From Camarhynchus parvulus (Eukaryota > Chordata > Aves > Passeriformes > Thraupidae): a DNA stretch of 64,000 nt. The DNA lies in assembly GCF_901933205.1 (NCBI RefSeq), contig NC_044590.1, forward strand, positions 5,781,501-5,845,500, written 5' to 3'. How positions within the stretch are numbered: position 1 is the first letter of the stretch; every line of letters begins with the position of its first letter. The notes under the pieces were generated by a model. That model searched no databases and was not told the origin of the DNA. It saw only the letters and a list, made by a program, of their open reading frames with translations. Positions 1 through 11,400 of the stretch are shown in pieces. The translations under genes and the position numbers were made by a program.

Positions 1-3000
1 GTATTGTGATGTGTGTGTGCATGTTCTCCTCAGCTGTGAGCTTTGCCTGGGACAAAAGTGGTTTATTTATGTATCACTTGCAGCCACAATTGGCATGAGC
101 CATTTGTTTGTTCTTCTGATTTGATTTTTGTAGCTTTTGAAACTTCTGTGTTCTAAATCAAACAGCCAGAGCCCTGCTCAAGCAGAAGCTTTGGGTAAGG
201 ATTTTTCCTCCAGTTGAGGAGGCAAGGACAGAACAGTTGCCATCTCTCTTTCTGCAGTGTTGTAGGGAAGCAACAAAATGCTACAACTGGCAGAAAGATG
301 TTACTGGAAGATCCAAATAAACCGATACAATGGCAGAAGTTGTAACTGCAGACACAAAATCAGTGTGCCAGCTGGTCAGTTTGATGGGCAAATGGGCATT
401 TTTTAATGACTTGTTTGAGCCTGAATGTGTCATCATGCCTTCCAGAGGAGAGGACAAAACAAAGGCATTTTCTTTTTTTGCACACCAACTGTTTTATTGA
501 ATTTTACTTATTTTCAGAGTAGGTGGCTGGGAGGTTTCTGCACTGTGAAGAAAATCCCATCAAGTTGCATGTGTGGAGCAAGTGTTTATGAATCAGACTT
601 TTTTATTTTTTAATTCCTCCTCCTCTCCCCAGATCCTCCCCTTTTGGCCTGATGGGGAGCAGAGGCAGTGAGTGCAGGCTGCTGGAGCTGAGGCTGCCTG
701 GCTGAGGGAGGATCCAGCCATGAATCTGAGCGTGTGGGGTGGCAGGGCCAGGGCCAGGGCACCGTGGGCTCTGCTCCCTCTCATCTCACTCCATGAGTCT
801 CAGGTTTAGGTCATACAAACTGCCAGGAGATGTGCAGGAGGTGAAATTGCTGCACCAATTGGACATTGCAATGGCTGGTTCAAATCCCCTGGGGACCCAG
901 CTTTTATTTCTTTGTATGGCTTCAGCTTTGGAAAATACAGAGCAGCTGGATTCCTGCAGGTGGTCTGATACAAGAAAAATGTCAAATCAAACTAAGTGCC
1001 ACTTGCAAAACAGTGAAAGTCTTGGAGAGTGCTCCCAAACATAATCCTGGGAGTTAGGGATTATTTTTAAATGTTTTATTTGTGTATTGAAACCTATTAA
1101 TAATTAGTACAATTCAAGAAGTGCTTGGCCAGCTCTCCCTCATGGTTGAGACCTCAAGGATAATGCTGCTGCTTTTATTTTCCAGGCCAGACTGTAACAT
1201 TCCATGGGTTCATAATGTACTTGTCAGTGTAATGGTCTGTGCAATAATTTAACAAGTGTAGATAAAACCTTTGTTTAATCCAGGATACATTTAAAGATAC
1301 AGTGGTCCTTTTGGAGAGTAGCAGTCCACACAAGTATTTCAGTTCTTAGCTTATTCTGGCTGAAATACTAAATTTCAGTGACCCAGGTAAAAGTTTGAGC
1401 AATCAGTGATTTAAACAGAAATCAGGAAACATTTCCATGGCCATTATTAAGAGTTTGATCGTAATGGCTGAGTGGCCTCTAGCTGCAGAACCCTCTTTCA
1501 TTTCCATGCCAGCAGAAACTTGGTCAGTCTGGAGTACTGTATCTTTAATTTTCCTGCTGTGTTTTTTTGTGAAGTTCACAGGAACGGCAATTTCAGTGAA
1601 CACTATTCATTGTTCTGTAGAGTGGTTCTGGACTTGAACTGCAGTGTCATCTTTTAAAGAGTATTCTAATAAAGCAAAGAGATCTGGAGCAGAATGGTGG
1701 TTAGCCCTTTTTCAGGAGACTTCAGTTAATTTTCAACCCAGGTGCTGCTGTCAGGCATATTCTTCCCTGGCAGTAACAAAGGAGAAGGGAAGCTGCCAAC
1801 ATTAATAGAGCCAAAAACTTCTTTGTATTTCATTGGAGTTTCACAGTCTAACTTCAGACTCTTACTTAGGAGCAGTTTGGAGACATTGTTTGCCTCCTTA
1901 TTTAAGGAGAACTATAAATAGAAATTAAAGTGCAGATAAATTTATGTACTCTGAAATTTTTATTAGCTGTCTACAGAGGCACTTATTACAGCAGAGAAAG
2001 GTAAATTTTAAAGCAGTTTTCCTGCGAGAAGCAAGAGTTAGCTGACAAATCCTTCAGCTGTGGTGGTGTTCCACATTCAGATTCCAGTTTCCTCCATGAG
2101 CCAAACAGCCATGTGAGTATTGCAGATGACTGCACTTGGCTTTGTGCAAATTTAAAATATCTTCTATTATGTTCTTGGTCAGCAGGACTGAATCCTGTTT
2201 GCTGTGTGGAGGTAATTTTACTGATTTTTACACCCAAGAAAATGGACATTTGTGTTTGATAACATCACTGCTATTATTCCACAGACAGGCTGTGTCCATT
2301 CTTCCTGTAAGGGCTGCTATGTGGGGTGCAAAGTTTTCACATGGGATTACTGGAAGTAAACAGCACATGCTGGTTCTGGAAAGAGGAATTGGGCCCTTTA
2401 TTCTGACAACATCCAGAGTTAATAACCTAAAACCAAAACACCAAGGAAGCAGTGGTGTGTGTTCTGGATTTCAGACTGAGCACAGTCACTGAGACCAAAG
2501 ACACAAGGCTTGGCCTTGAGGCAGGACAGGTCACTGCTGCATTGCCATGTCCCACTCTGTGCTCTGATCCCAGAGCAGCAGCAAGTCCAGCTGGAGCTTC
2601 CTGCCATTGTTGATCTGTGTAGGTGCCCTCCAAGGCAGATGCAAGCTCAGGAGGTGACTCTGGGCTCGCTCACTCCACACAACCAAACACTGGTGCCCTC
2701 TGAGGTGTGCAGGCAGGCACTGGGGATGTCCTGCTTTCCCTCCCCATGCTCTCCTCCTGTTCCAGAGTGTTTGTCCACAGCAGCCATCTGCAGCAGGCTT
2801 TGGGCTCAGCAGCTTCACCATCACCCCCCAAACTCCACGGGGACCCCCCCTGAGGCTCTGCACCTGCCCAGTGCTTTGGCAGAGGTTTGCAGGATGCAGC
2901 CATGGGGTGAAAACTGGAAATCCCATGAGCTGTGTTGTCCTGTGGGGAAGCTGTAAAGCCTGCAGCTCTGACAGACCTGCAGTGTGATCATTCCTGGCTG

Positions 3001-6000
3001 GTCAGTCACTGATTTGCAGGAGGCCAAGAGAGGCTGCCTGGCTGTGTCAGCTCCAGCCATTTGTTCTCTGTCAGCAAGAAGCTGCATCTCCTCAGGAAGG
3101 CAGGAAAAGAAGGGGCAGCTCCTCCTCTGAGCAAGGCACTGACGTTTGCTTTAGGTGAGATGAAACCACCCTGGATTTATCCTTAAGTGCTGCTTTGTCT
3201 GCAATGTGAATTTCACCACCACTGCCCTGATGGCAACGTTTAAAGTGGCTAAAAACAGAAGAGATGAAAAAAATACTGAAAAGATCTCCTAGGAGAAGCC
3301 TCCTTGTACTTGCAGTTGCTGAAATTGAGTGGGAGAGACCGAGTCTCTGGCAGGGCTGGCTGCAAGGACTGCCAAGAACAGTCATATTGTACCTCACCAG
3401 GATGATGACTGCTGCTCCAGCAGGAAAATCCAGTGCTATCAGCTCTGCACACTTTGGAAACCAGTTCTTGTTTGTCCCTCTAAGCCCTGCCAAAGTGTGC
3501 TCCCTCAGAGAGGCTGCTCAGCGTTGCTGAGGCTGGTGAATTTTGCAATAGATAAATCAGCTTCTGCCAGGAAAGGCAGAAAGCCTGGAGTGTGTCTTTT
3601 ATGAAAAAAATTCACCACTTCTAATTGAGATTGGTATCAGCAGTTCTGCACTGGATTGCCCATCTTGCCTTCAGCGGAATGGTGTTTTACTACCTAAGGC
3701 AAAAACCACTTGTGTATACGTTTTTTCCCCTATGCTGCTAACATGGATGGTTAATATATGTAAATTGATGTGCCAGCCTATATAAAGGCTGTTGTGATCA
3801 AGGTCAAACTAGGGATTTTCCTCCTTACAGAACGTCTTCTGTGTGTTGTTGTTTCATTGAAGCTTGATACCGTTCAAGAGGGAATTGCTGTTTTAATTCT
3901 GTGTTCACAAATTGCCTATTGACTCCAGCGATCAGCTGTCACCTTTGGGGAGCAGCTCAATGCACTGGACTCGAATTACAAACCTAGTCTGCCCAGACAG
4001 GGCTCCACCACTCAGGTCAAGCTGCCCAGTGTTACTACAGGCCTGGCAAGAAGAGATAGAATCTGGAGCTGAGGCTGCTGCAACTCCCTTAAGCTTCTTG
4101 CCCACACCAAGGTGTGTCTCTAAGCTGGTCCCAGACCTTGGGAGGGAGCACAAAGCATACCAGAGAGAAATTTGTTGAGGAATGGGGAAGTGGAGGTGAC
4201 AAAGTTCCGTGTCTTGTTGTGTAAGAGCATTTCTTTTGTTGTCATTTTTTCTTTGTTGGTTTTCTTTTTTCCCAATGAAAACTTTTATTAGTTCATAAAG
4301 AAGGTGAGTACTTGGTGGTGTTTTCATTGAAGCTGCAGGTCCTGAAGCAATGCAATCAAGGGAGAATTTAATTTTTCAGTGTTGTTTCTTTCTTTCTTTG
4401 TTTGTTTGTTTTCTTGTTTGTTTTCCAAGCTGAAGTTCTATTCCTTGTAGTTCTGTTCTGGAGAACCAGGACTGAGCTGTATTTGTTTACCATTTTAAGG
4501 ACAACAAAGATCCCCCTATTTGTTGCTTTGAAGCCAACCAAATTATTTTGGCTTCCATTTAATTGCTTCAGGTTAGCAGCCTCTGTTTTCTGTGGAAATA
4601 TGCAACATATTGCTCAAACATCCCATTTTTTTTTTTTTTCTGGAACAAAATGAAGGACACTCAATGACAGGAGAGCTCCAGCTCAGATTTATAACTGAGT
4701 AATGAGAAATTGCTGAATACCATGTTCGTTTTCTGCCACTAGATGGAAATAAATCTTCCACTTTTCTCTGAGAGCACTGCTGTCCACTCCAGCCCAGGAG
4801 TGCAGGATTCTCTGGGGTGCAATGTGCTTTCCTGGTGCACAGCAACCTCCAGGCTGGCTTTACTGGCTGCAGGAGCATTCCCTGGCTGCTGTGGATGAAG
4901 GATCTCTGTGCAAGATGCCCCCAGAATTGCTGATGTGCTGCTCCAAGTGTTCATGCCAGGTGCCCTCCGGTGTTTGCTGTGGCACAGGCACCAATGAGTT
5001 AAGCACACATAGCCCTGGGAGTGGCCTGTGACCTTTACTGGAATAGAAACAGCTTTTCCCAAAGGAGCAGGGAGGGCCTGGCTCCCAAACAATGCTGGGC
5101 ATCTGCTGCCAGCCCAGCTCTGGGCTCCAGCCCAGGTGAGCACACCTTGCTGGGGACAAGGACTTGCCCCCAGGGAAATGCTCTCTGGCAAGGACAGCTG
5201 GCCTGGGGAAGGGATTTTATCAAATCAAGTCAGGGGTTTTATTGTGTTGATGTTGGCAGTGAAATCCTTTTAAAGTTTTTTTAGTTTTTTTTTTTTTGTT
5301 TGTTTAAGCGAAATCAAATTTGGTGTGTGGGGCGAGCAGCGCTGGCTGGCTGGAGCCTGCTGCCATCAGATGTACAGCTCAGAGCAGGAAAAATCTGCAC
5401 CTGATCTTGCCAGACTCTGCTCCCCTGCATGGGAGATTTCTCCAGCTCTCTGCTGGAAATGCAGGCCTGACTGCCACTGAGAGGACAAAATTTAGGCAAA
5501 GCAGTAAGGAAAGTTTTGCTGCCAGTGACAAGGATGGCTGTGACAGCTCCCAGTGTCCTCTGTGCTCACTCCTGGCAAGATTTATAAGCAGCTTTTTTAT
5601 CTTTTTACAGCTTTTTAAAACAAACTCATCTGATTTCTTCCTGTCTTTTCCTCAGCCCTGCTATGGAAAAAAGGAAACAAACAAAAAAAAAAATCAAAGA
5701 GTACTGCAACTTTTATTTGACGTAACAAAGTTGGGAGCTGAAAACAAAGATATTTGTCTGTACCCAGAGGTGTCTCTATCTTTTCTGAACACTTAATGAG
5801 TCAAACTACTTCTTAATCTATTGAAACAGAAAGTTCTGACACTGCAGTTCCTCTGGAGGGGAGAACTAGGTGAAGGGACTCTGCACATTCATTGTAGGTT
5901 GGACTCCAAAGCCATGCTGGGGAAAGTACTTTTCATCTGCAGATTGAGTTGATAACTAATTCAATCTAATTAATCCCTCCATGGATGGGAGACATATTTA

Positions 6001-6500
6001 GGGATTGTTTTTCTGAAATTCTGTCATCTCCAGGATGGAGTTAACAGCAGCTTGCTGGGTGTATTCCCTACATTCCCTTCAAAAAAGGGAACGAAATGCT
6101 TTGGGGAAAGCTCAGATCTGCAAAGGACACTGCTGAGGTTAAATAAGAGCTCGGTGCTGTGAGCACAGGGTTTTGCTTGAACATCCCTTTTGTCCTGAAT
6201 TGGTGAGGTGCTCTTCCCATTAAATGTCAGTGTAAAAAGCCCTGGGGTTGTGACATTCAGAGTGTTCAGCTGAAGGAGAGCAGAAGTTCCTCCAGGCCTG
6301 GATCCTTGCTCTGGTATGGACCAGTACCAGAAATCAGGGAAAGAGGAGAAGAAATTATAAGTGAGCTCTCCACTAAAGAATTCTTGTAACTTCCATCACT
6401 GAAAACAGAAGTAATCACATGGATTTCCATGTTCAATACCAAGACCCGTCCTTCATGAATTTACCTAATTCCTTTTTAAAATAAATTTAGATTTTAGGCA
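1..6500. other. Intergenic sequence, no gene seen
   Basis: No exon with recognisable homology, RNA gene or well-formed transposable element was seen. Open frames here are short and on both strands, with no domain-like content. There are simple poly-T/poly-A tracts (for example near 4630, 5290 and 5680). Distant regulatory elements cannot be excluded from sequence alone. Confidence 0.5.
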
Positions 6501-6509
6501 TAACATCCG

Positions 6510-6832
6510 GTATTGATAATATATATATTTTAAGGAAGATAGTTATTTTATATATATTTTTTTTAAGGAAGATAGTTACTATATATATATATATTAAGGA
6601 AGATAGTTACTATATATATATATATTTTTTTTTAAGGAAGATAGTTACTATATATATTTTTTTAAGGAAGATAGTTACTATATATATTTTTTTTAAGGAA
6701 GATAGTTACTATATGTATATATTTTAAGGAAGATAGTTACTATATGTATATATTTTAAGGAAGATAGTTACTATATGTATATATATATTTTTTTTAAGGA
6801 AGATAGTTACTCTCCAATGATTGAAGATAGTT
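6510..6832. repeat. AT-rich minisatellite, about nine units of 30-38 bp
   Basis: The core AAGGAAGATAGTTACTATAT recurs about nine times. Cores are separated by variable (TA)n and T-rich spacers, so unit length ranges from roughly 29 to 38 bp. The array starts about 1.8 kb upstream of the DEPTOR-like start codon and ends with a core followed by unique sequence (CTCTCCAATG). The later units share a TATGTATATAT variant, which suggests recent local expansion. Confidence 0.9.
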
Positions 6833-6879
6833 ATGATGATTAAAACAGCCGCAGTTTCTCCATAGCTGAAGCAGCGCAG

Positions 6880-7330
6880 TGAGCGACGGGATGGGCAGGT
6901 TTGGGGGGCTCTCCCCACTGTGTTCCCGTTGGGAATGAAGGATGAGCAGCAGGGCAGGGACCAGCCCAGCCTGCCCGGGGAGCCCCCTTGAGCTGAGCCC
7001 GGCTCGGCCAGCCCGGAGGGGGCTCCAGGAGCCATCCCGGGGCAGGGCGCACAAGGGGAGCCTGTTCTGCCTTTCTGGACAGGGAACACGGGCAGAGCTG
7101 CCCCGGCAGAGCCCGGACAGAGGAGCCTTGTGGGCACAGCCCGTCCCGCTGCTCCGCTGTTTGCCTTGGACGGCAGCGCCGAGCTCTGCGCAGCCCCGCT
7201 CGTTCCCTCTGCTGCTCCTCCACCAGCAGGGAGCCACAAGAAAACCAAAGTGCCTTTACCCCGTGTCTCCTGCTCCTTATGCTGCTCTTCCCGAGCCCCC
7301 AGCCCAGGTGGGTGGATTTGGGAGCATTTA
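6880..7330. promoter_or_regulatory. GC-rich segment upstream of the DEPTOR-like gene
   Basis: G+C rises sharply after the AT-rich minisatellite, and CpG dinucleotides are frequent between about 6880 and 7330. No convincing coding exon was found. It may be a distal promoter, an alternative non-coding first exon or simply a GC-rich island. This is inference from composition only. Confidence 0.3.
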
Positions 7331-7849
7331 TGGGATGGGGGAATGTAAGCCTGGAAGTCTGTGCTGATGGAGACAACGACAAACTCACTGCCAGCTGATG
7401 AATTACTGCCACAGAGGAGCTAATTAAGACAGTGCTTAGTTTATTGATGCTGTATTAGACTTAAATTGAAGCAGAACCTCCTTAGCTGATAAAATTTCCT
7501 TCCCTGCCCTCATACTCATCTTCTCCACACTCTCTTTTGGCAGGTTTTGTGTTTCTGAAGTTTAGTCCCCCGTGCCAGGCAGTATTTTTCACTCCTGATT
7601 GAACTGATGGAAGCATGATTTTACAGGAACCTGACAGTAGTGATGGATGTAATTAACCCTCTCCACATCCCACTTCCTCTGCCTTTTTCTTTGCTGGTCA
7701 CCATCACTTTCAGATCAGCTCTGGCCTTGCAGAAAGTTCCTCAGATATTGGGAATGATGAGTGGTAGAGGCACATTTTAGAGGTGGCATCAGTGTCAGCT
7801 TGGCACCGGCAGAGCTCCAGCCTCCCCAGTGCCGGATCTGGATACTCAC

Positions 7850-8480
7850 AGCCTGTGCTTCTCCATCCAACCTGCACAGAGGGAGGCTCGAGCTGCTCTG
7901 ATCCCCCTTTAGCAAGCGCTGCCCGCGGTGTTGGATGCATCCCAACCTGCGGCGAGGCAGAGAGCCCTCGGGGAGGAAGATGGGAGCAAGGCACAGGGCT
8001 TGCCTTGGGGAACAGCACATTTTTAACCCCCACAGGAAGGTTACAGCGTAAGGAAGGAACCGCTTTGTCCATCTTTGGCTCATCCTGCAGGCGGTGAGTG
8101 CCCGGAGCCTGCCAGAGCCATCCCCGGCAGCGCAGGGAGCATCGCGGTCACCTCCCCGGCTCGCAGCGAGGGAGCAGCCGGCAGAGCCGGGCTCAGATTG
8201 CAGCAGGCTCCTCCTCCGCAGCCTGCCCAGGAGGAGGAACGGGCGTGGGGCCGGAGTCAGCAGCTCCGGGCTGCCTCACCTGCCCGGGGCCAGCGGCGCG
8301 GGGAGCAGCATCTTCCCAGCCTGCCCATGGGGAGCATCGCCGGCCCGGCATGGAGAGCCTGAGCAGCAGCCTCAAGAAGAAAGCCACGGAGCAGCACTAC
8401 AGGGCCGAGGTGATGATTGCTGGAGAGCAGCTGAGGTAGGAGGTCCCGGGGTCCTCCTGCCCACGGGGATCTGGGCTGTG
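7850..8480 (+). promoter_or_regulatory. CpG-rich promoter/5' UTR region of the DEPTOR-like gene
   Basis: Dense CpGs from about 7850 to 8480 surround the first coding exon, as expected for a CpG-island promoter. No TATA box was recognised. The start codon at 8350 has G at -3 and G at +4 (good Kozak context). It is the first ATG in this frame: the frame stays open upstream to about 8098, but only through non-ATG codons. The transcription start cannot be placed exactly. Confidence 0.6.
8350..8435 (+). CDS. DEPTOR-like: DEPTOR-like exon 1 (start codon, N-terminus)
   Basis: It encodes 28 codons plus two bases, ending in [12 protein letters not shown], which matches the human RxAEVLVTGEQLR segment just before DEP1. 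The N-terminal tail ([11 protein letters not shown]) is shorter than the Gly/Ser-rich tail of human DEPTOR. The donor is CTGAG|GTAGGA. Confidence 0.85.
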
Positions 8481-11400
8481 TCCCGTTAGCAGCAGGCTCA
8501 GAGCTTCATCCTTGAGCGAGCTCTTTCCCCCTCTCCGGTGCCTGCTGATCCTTCCTTCATCCACCAGGGTGCTGAGCCAGCTCCTCTTCTCTTATACCTT
8601 GTCCTGCTGCTCCTCTCTGGCGTCTCCCACCCCTCACCCCCAGTACCAGGGCACTGATGGGTGAGTTTAGATGGCCACAGATGTTCTTTTGTCCCTTTCC
8701 ACCTTCCCCGAAGCACGGAGAGTGGTGCGGTGGCACTGAGCAACCCCCTGACCCTGCCTGGACAAGGACAGCAGCACTTCTGGGGATGCTTTCAGGGTGA
8801 CTTGGAAGGGCATTCCACGTGCCTGAACTGGATCTTCCCTTTCCTGAAAGTCTCTTTTGGGAGCTTCTGTAGTCCCAGGCCTTCAGCAGTTTCTGAGGAT
8901 TTTCTTCTTAAGAAGACAGAAATCCATCCTCTTATCAATGTGTGGCTGAGAAAATGTGTTCCTTGTCTATGTGGGGTCAGAACGCCCTCCTTGCTTCTGA
9001 GCATCTGACTGTGGGCTTTCCTAGCTCTAGAGGAGTTTGCTTATTTGTATCTGGAGCTGCTCTAGTTTGTTATGAAATGTGGGTGGAAAATAGGAAATAT
9101 ATCCTTGATAATGTAAATAGTCCAGAGCCTGACTGTGCTATCATCAGAGCCCTAAAATTAGCTTGGTGTGGGTTTGTTGTCCATTTTCAGTGAGCACTGT
9201 TATCTTTGTTATTTGTATTGTATCAAGGATTGATAATTTCCACCTAAGGACTGGGCCCCATCTTGAACATACAGCCAAGGGACAGAGCAGGTTTATTCAT
9301 ATTTGTATTTCCAGTAACTTATCTGGAGTGACTGAGCTTTAAGTTGAGCTGCATAGCCCAGGCCAAAGGAAGGGGTCAGGCATTGAGAGAGAAAATAAAA
9401 TACTCCATCTATGTATTAAAGCTGTGTTGCATATGTGGGGGGTGATGTGACTTCCCCATGCCTGTTGCAGGACAGGAGCAGATCAGACCCTGGACCATTT
9501 GGTGATTGTGACTGTAAGCATGAGAAGGGGATAGAGTAAATTTGTTTGTGAACAGAACTCTTCCAGTGCACTGCACACTGGACTAAAGGTGAATAGAAAC
9601 CCCAAAGTTTATGTAGTTTTGGGGACATCCATCTTTTTTTTTTTTTTTTCTTCTTCTTTATTTTTTTCCCCATAGCTGCAGTGCCTTGAAGTTTCCTGGT
9701 TTGGGGAGCTCCCAAAATCTGAGAGTTGCCAGTGAGGGAGAGGAGGGTCCTTTGCTGGGGCTGGGCATGCAGCAGTTGCATCCTTCTGCTTTGGTCTGGG
9801 CAGGAGCCTGCTCCTGGTGCACAAGGATGGGAAGGAGCTGTTGGTGTAAAACCTGGGGAGGAAAATGAGGAGATGGACACCAGCCTGGAGCTGGGCTGCT
9901 CCTACACTGAACCTCTGGCTGGAAGGAGAATTGAGTGAGGCAGAACACACAGAGTTTGAATTTCTCCCTTGTGTTTTGGGCAGGTCAGGAGTGAGTGGTA
10001 TGGATCTCCCTGGATAGCTGCTGGAGAGCAACGGGGAAACTGAGGCAGAGAGGCTGGGTGATGTGTCAGACAACAGCAGATGGACAGGGATAAATGTCCA
10101 CATTGTCCTCCCCTGCTTTTCCCCAGATGTGGAATACAGAGGCATGGAAAGGAGCCTGCCCTGACTGAGTAAACCTCCATCAGCAAATAACGCTGCTGTA
10201 TCCACACGAAACATCAAACATTTGTTTTTCCCTGCTCCCCGCTTCCTGCCCTGCCTCCCCACCATTACATTAAATCAAACAAACCTTTGCTCCATCTTTA
10301 CAGTTCTTTGGCTTCCCAGCAAGTTTGCAAATGCCTCAGAGTTTGGTTTGGCCAGAGGGGTGAGTCTGTTCAGTGTCAGGATGTGTTTCCCAGCCAGGAA
10401 TAGCTGCACAGCGAGGGCTGGAGGAATGCTCTGTGTGGATGGCTGGGAATGAAGTGGATCCTGAAGGAATCAGTGGGAGATTGGCCAGGGGGGTTTGGGT
10501 TTATCTGCCAGGGTCCCTCTAATTCAACAGCTGCCTGGTCCAGGGAGGGGGAAAAAATTTGTATTTTGAGTCTCTCTTCACCAGAAGGACAAAAATAAAA
10601 TTTTCACTGATATTTTGGCCTTGAGTCTGACAGAGCTGCTGGCTCAGGCTCGTTCCTCATGTCTGCTGTCATTCCTCTTGGGTCAGACATAAAAACTTGC
10701 ATGAAAATCACATTGGTTTTACTGGGCGTTGTGTATTCCTGGGTGGCATTCTGTAAGGGAGGCCCAATTAGTCACTTCTAATTGCAACAAATGGCTTATC
10801 TGCACAGAGAGGTTCTGGAGCAGCTTCCTTGCTTTGCATTCACACCCTGCTGTAATCAGAGTTCCTCAAGTATGGACAAGCCCTGGTGCACTCTCATCTG
10901 GGTATTCCCATGGTCAAGAGAAGCAGCTGTGCTCTAATAGCTCTGTTCAGCTGCATTAATCACTCCTAAACATAAAATATACACAGTAAATTTATATCTT
11001 ACACAGGAAAAGTGAGAGGAGAAGGAAGCTTTTTCCCCTACAAAGAATGAAATTGCAATTTCTGTCATTGTCCAAAACTTTCAGAGCTGGCATGTTTTAC
11101 TTGGATACTGAAACTGAAATGCTGTTAAATAAAGTGCTCATTCTTTGATGCTCTGGAAATTGGGCTCACTAAAGGTGTGTGGCTGAATGTGCCAAAATTT
11201 GTATTCTTGCCCAAAAGTCATTTGTCTGGAGGAGGTTTGGTGGTTCTCTGTTGGACATGGATCTCTTGTGGAAAGCATGACTTCCTTGAGGAATCATGGG
11301 GCACTGCTTGATGTAACAGTGAACATTATTCAAAGATGAGTCTTCAAGGTCAGAACAACCTTTAAAAGCTAATTATTAAATTTCTAGCACTGGTAAAAGG

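Noticed and set aside
6840..7412. 190-codon open frame on the minus strand in the GC-rich island
   Set aside because: Stop-poor GC-rich sequence gives long frames by chance on several frames here; no recognisable domain.
8098..8349. In-frame N-terminal extension of the DEPTOR-like protein
   Set aside because: The frame is open but has no ATG before 8350; it begins with GTG in CpG-rich 5' UTR, and human DEPTOR has no such extension.
9609..10265. 218-codon open frame on the minus strand
   Set aside because: Intronic in the DEPTOR-like gene, runs through a poly-T tract (encoded Lys run), no homology.
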